Below are positions 6,099-7,269 of a stretch of DNA of 7,269 nt, piece by piece. The first letter of the stretch is position 1; every line of letters starts with the position of its first letter. Location of the stretch: positions 1 through 7,269 of the forward strand of contig JAKALZ010000087.1 in the NCBI GenBank assembly GCA_021813065.1, written 5' to 3'. Under the pieces are notes generated by a model. The model ran no database searches, was not told the DNA's origin, and worked only from the letters and a program-made list of their open reading frames with translations. The position numbers and the translations under genes were made by a program. This DNA comes from a bacterium. Lineage in GTDB: Bacteria > Spirochaetota > Spirochaetia > Treponematales > Rectinemataceae.

Positions 6099-7248
6099 CA
6101 AATTTATTCCTGTAGAGGGCATAGGAGTCAGTGCCCCCTGAGCCGAGAAGCACAAAGAGCACATTCGCGCTGTCGCTCGGCTGCCAGAAGCCTAACACGG
6201 TTTTATTGAGCATCGCGCCGTAATAGATGCTCGAAGAGGTCGTCACATAGTTTGAACCAGCGTCGTTGGTCGCGGGTCCAGTTTCGTTGTACTCCATATA
6301 TCCATAGCTCGCGACGCCCTTTGCGACGAGTATGCGCTCACTGCCGACAGGCTGCGTTACAAAGAATGCGGGCCCGAGCTTGGTGGAAGCTTTGACTTGG
6401 AAGTTTGACCAAACTCCCGAGGAATAGCTGTAAGCGTACCCGTCGCTCCGCGTCACGAGTATGCGTCCCGCTCCATCGGTCGCGATACTCAAGAGCCCCA
6501 GGCTAAGTGTGGGGTTCCCGGTCGCGTTTTCCTTTGCCATTGCGGCCGGGCTTGCTCCGCGATACGCGTCCGACGCGGTGATCGCCCAGTATAGACCCGT
6601 GCCATCGTACACGACGCCTTTGAGCACAGTGTCGCCGCTGCCAGCGACGCCCGTTGCCTTGAACGAAGAAGATGAAGCGTCGTAGCAGAAGAGCGTGTAA
6701 TTCATCGAAGAGTCGTGCGCCGCGACGAAGAGCACATTGTTCGCGCACGCCAGCCAGTCGACTGTGTTACCATACATCGCCGACGCAGCCGCGGAAGCAT
6801 GCATCGCCGTCCAGTTTTTACCCTGGTCGACGGTTGAATAGATATCATCCAATACATTGTTCGAGTCCGATTTGGCGACATAGACTGTGCCCGCCGCGTC
6901 CGAGGCGAGGCCCGAGGCGAAATAGGATGAGGCGCCATTGACAAGCAGCACGTTCCACGCTGTGCCCGTCCTATCGCGGTAGAACACCTGTGCCAGCATC
7001 GTGTAATAGTTCGTGCTGTCGTTCGCCATCGCGCGAACCTGGGTATTGAGAAATAGATCTGCCCCGGTTTGTTTTTTCTCTTGGCTTATCGTCTGAAATA
7101 TCGAAAACGTGTTGTCGCAGCCTACGAGCAACAGCACAGAGATCCCGAATATCGTCGCGAGCGTCAAACCGCTCGCGACCCTCCGCACTATCTGATGCTC
7201 TCCATGCGCGCGCGCTGGTCGTCCATTGATAGTTGTGATCGTGTTCAT
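6058..7248 (-). CDS. Secreted lipoprotein with an Asp-box and beta-propeller-like repeats
   Basis: A 396-residue predicted lipoprotein. A basic n-region (about 1-25, unusually long, with RR at 22-23) leads to a hydrophobic core at about 27-42 and the lipobox LLVGC, with the lipidated cysteine at 44. Residue +2 is aspartate; in E. coli that retains a lipoprotein in the inner membrane, but the rule may not hold in other phyla. The mature part is rich in Ser, Ala, Gly, Thr and Tyr and built of short strand-turn repeats. STVDQGKNW at 138-146 matches the Asp-box (SxDxGxxW) of sialidase and BNR-type propellers. SDAAGTVYVAKSDS (116-129) and ATDGAGRILVTRSDG (256-270), and NNVLFVAAHDS (170-180) and ANVLFVLLGS (361-370), look like equivalent blade positions. 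A beta-propeller is likely; no enzyme residues can be assigned, so it may bind carbohydrate or protein at the cell surface. I do not recognise a specific family. Upstream gene of a pair with rarA. Confidence 0.8.
   Translation of the reverse strand: MNTITTINGRPARAHGEHQIVRRVASGLTLATIFGISVLLLVGCDNTFSIFQTISQEKKQTGADLFLNTQVRAMANDSTNYYTMLAQVFYRDRTGTAWNVLLVNGASSYFASGLASDAAGTVYVAKSDSNNVLDDIYSTVDQGKNWTAMHASAAASAMYGNTVDWLACANNVLFVAAHDSSMNYTLFCYDASSSSFKATGVAGSGDTVLKGVVYDGTGLYWAITASDAYRGASPAAMAKENATGNPTLSLGLLSIATDGAGRILVTRSDGYAYSYSSGVWSNFQVKASTKLGPAFFVTQPVGSERILVAKGVASYGYMEYNETGPATNDAGSNYVTTSSSIYYGAMLNKTVLGFWQPSDSANVLFVLLGSGGTDSYALYRNKFDVATSKWSGWTAE
6107..6111 (-). promoter_or_regulatory. Ribosome-binding site of rarA, inside the lipoprotein gene
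   Basis: On the minus strand AGGAA stands 8 nt before ATG 6098. It decides the rarA start against the two upstream in-frame ATGs at 6164 and 6122. Since it lies within the lipoprotein coding sequence, rarA translation is probably coupled to it. Confidence 0.6.
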
Positions 7249-7254
7249 CGGCTC

Positions 7255-7260
7255 CCTCCT
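7255..7260 (-). promoter_or_regulatory. Strong ribosome-binding site of the lipoprotein gene
   Basis: A perfect AGGAGG on the minus strand ends 6 nt before ATG 7248, fixing the lipoprotein start even though it gives an unusually long signal-peptide n-region. It is the best ribosome-binding site in the window. The promoter would lie beyond the right edge. Confidence 0.85.
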
Positions 7261-7269
7261 CAGAAATGG

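Noticed and set aside
6099..6164. A rarA start at 6164, adding 22 residues
   Set aside because: The added residues do not resemble RarA N-termini, and ATG 6098 has a well-spaced AGGAA.

Overview
The window is GC-rich bacterial DNA with five protein-coding genes packed almost end to end. No rRNA, tRNA, CRISPR array, insertion sequence or phage gene is visible. The FolC variant, the DUF445 protein and the lipoprotein with a long signal-peptide n-region would fit a spirochaete (Treponema/Spirochaetales-like). That placement is from remembered family resemblance only and is tentative.

Layout from left to right: (1) bases 1-180 have no intact ORF but seem to carry a frame-broken remnant of the N-terminal part of a DUF445 protein; (2) 181-1293 (+) is the readable body of that DUF445 protein, ending in its typical C-terminal membrane segment; (3) about 1265-2635 (-) is folC, a dihydrofolate/folylpolyglutamate synthase; (4) about 2636-2749 is a short divergent spacer; (5) 2750-3778 (+) is a HAD-fold protein whose catalytic acidic residues are replaced, probably a pseudoenzyme; (6) 3756-6098 (-) is rarA/mgsA, a replication-fork AAA+ ATPase, fused to an extra C-terminal domain resembling a degenerate methyltransferase; (7) 6058-7248 (-) is a secreted lipoprotein with an Asp-box and beta-propeller-like repeats.

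The lipoprotein gene and rarA overlap by 41 bp on the same strand, with a good ribosome-binding site for rarA inside the lipoprotein gene, so they are probably co-transcribed. Both convergent gene pairs (DUF445/folC and HAD/rarA) overlap tail to tail by 29 and 23 bp. The second overlap sits in an inverted repeat whose arms hold both stop codons. The genes do not form one pathway: folate one-carbon metabolism, fork maintenance and envelope functions lie side by side.

I see no clear new defence or mobile system. The items most worth a second look are the RarA fusion domain, the HAD protein without catalytic aspartates, and the broken DUF445 N-terminus, which could be real decay or sequence error near the start of the sequence.
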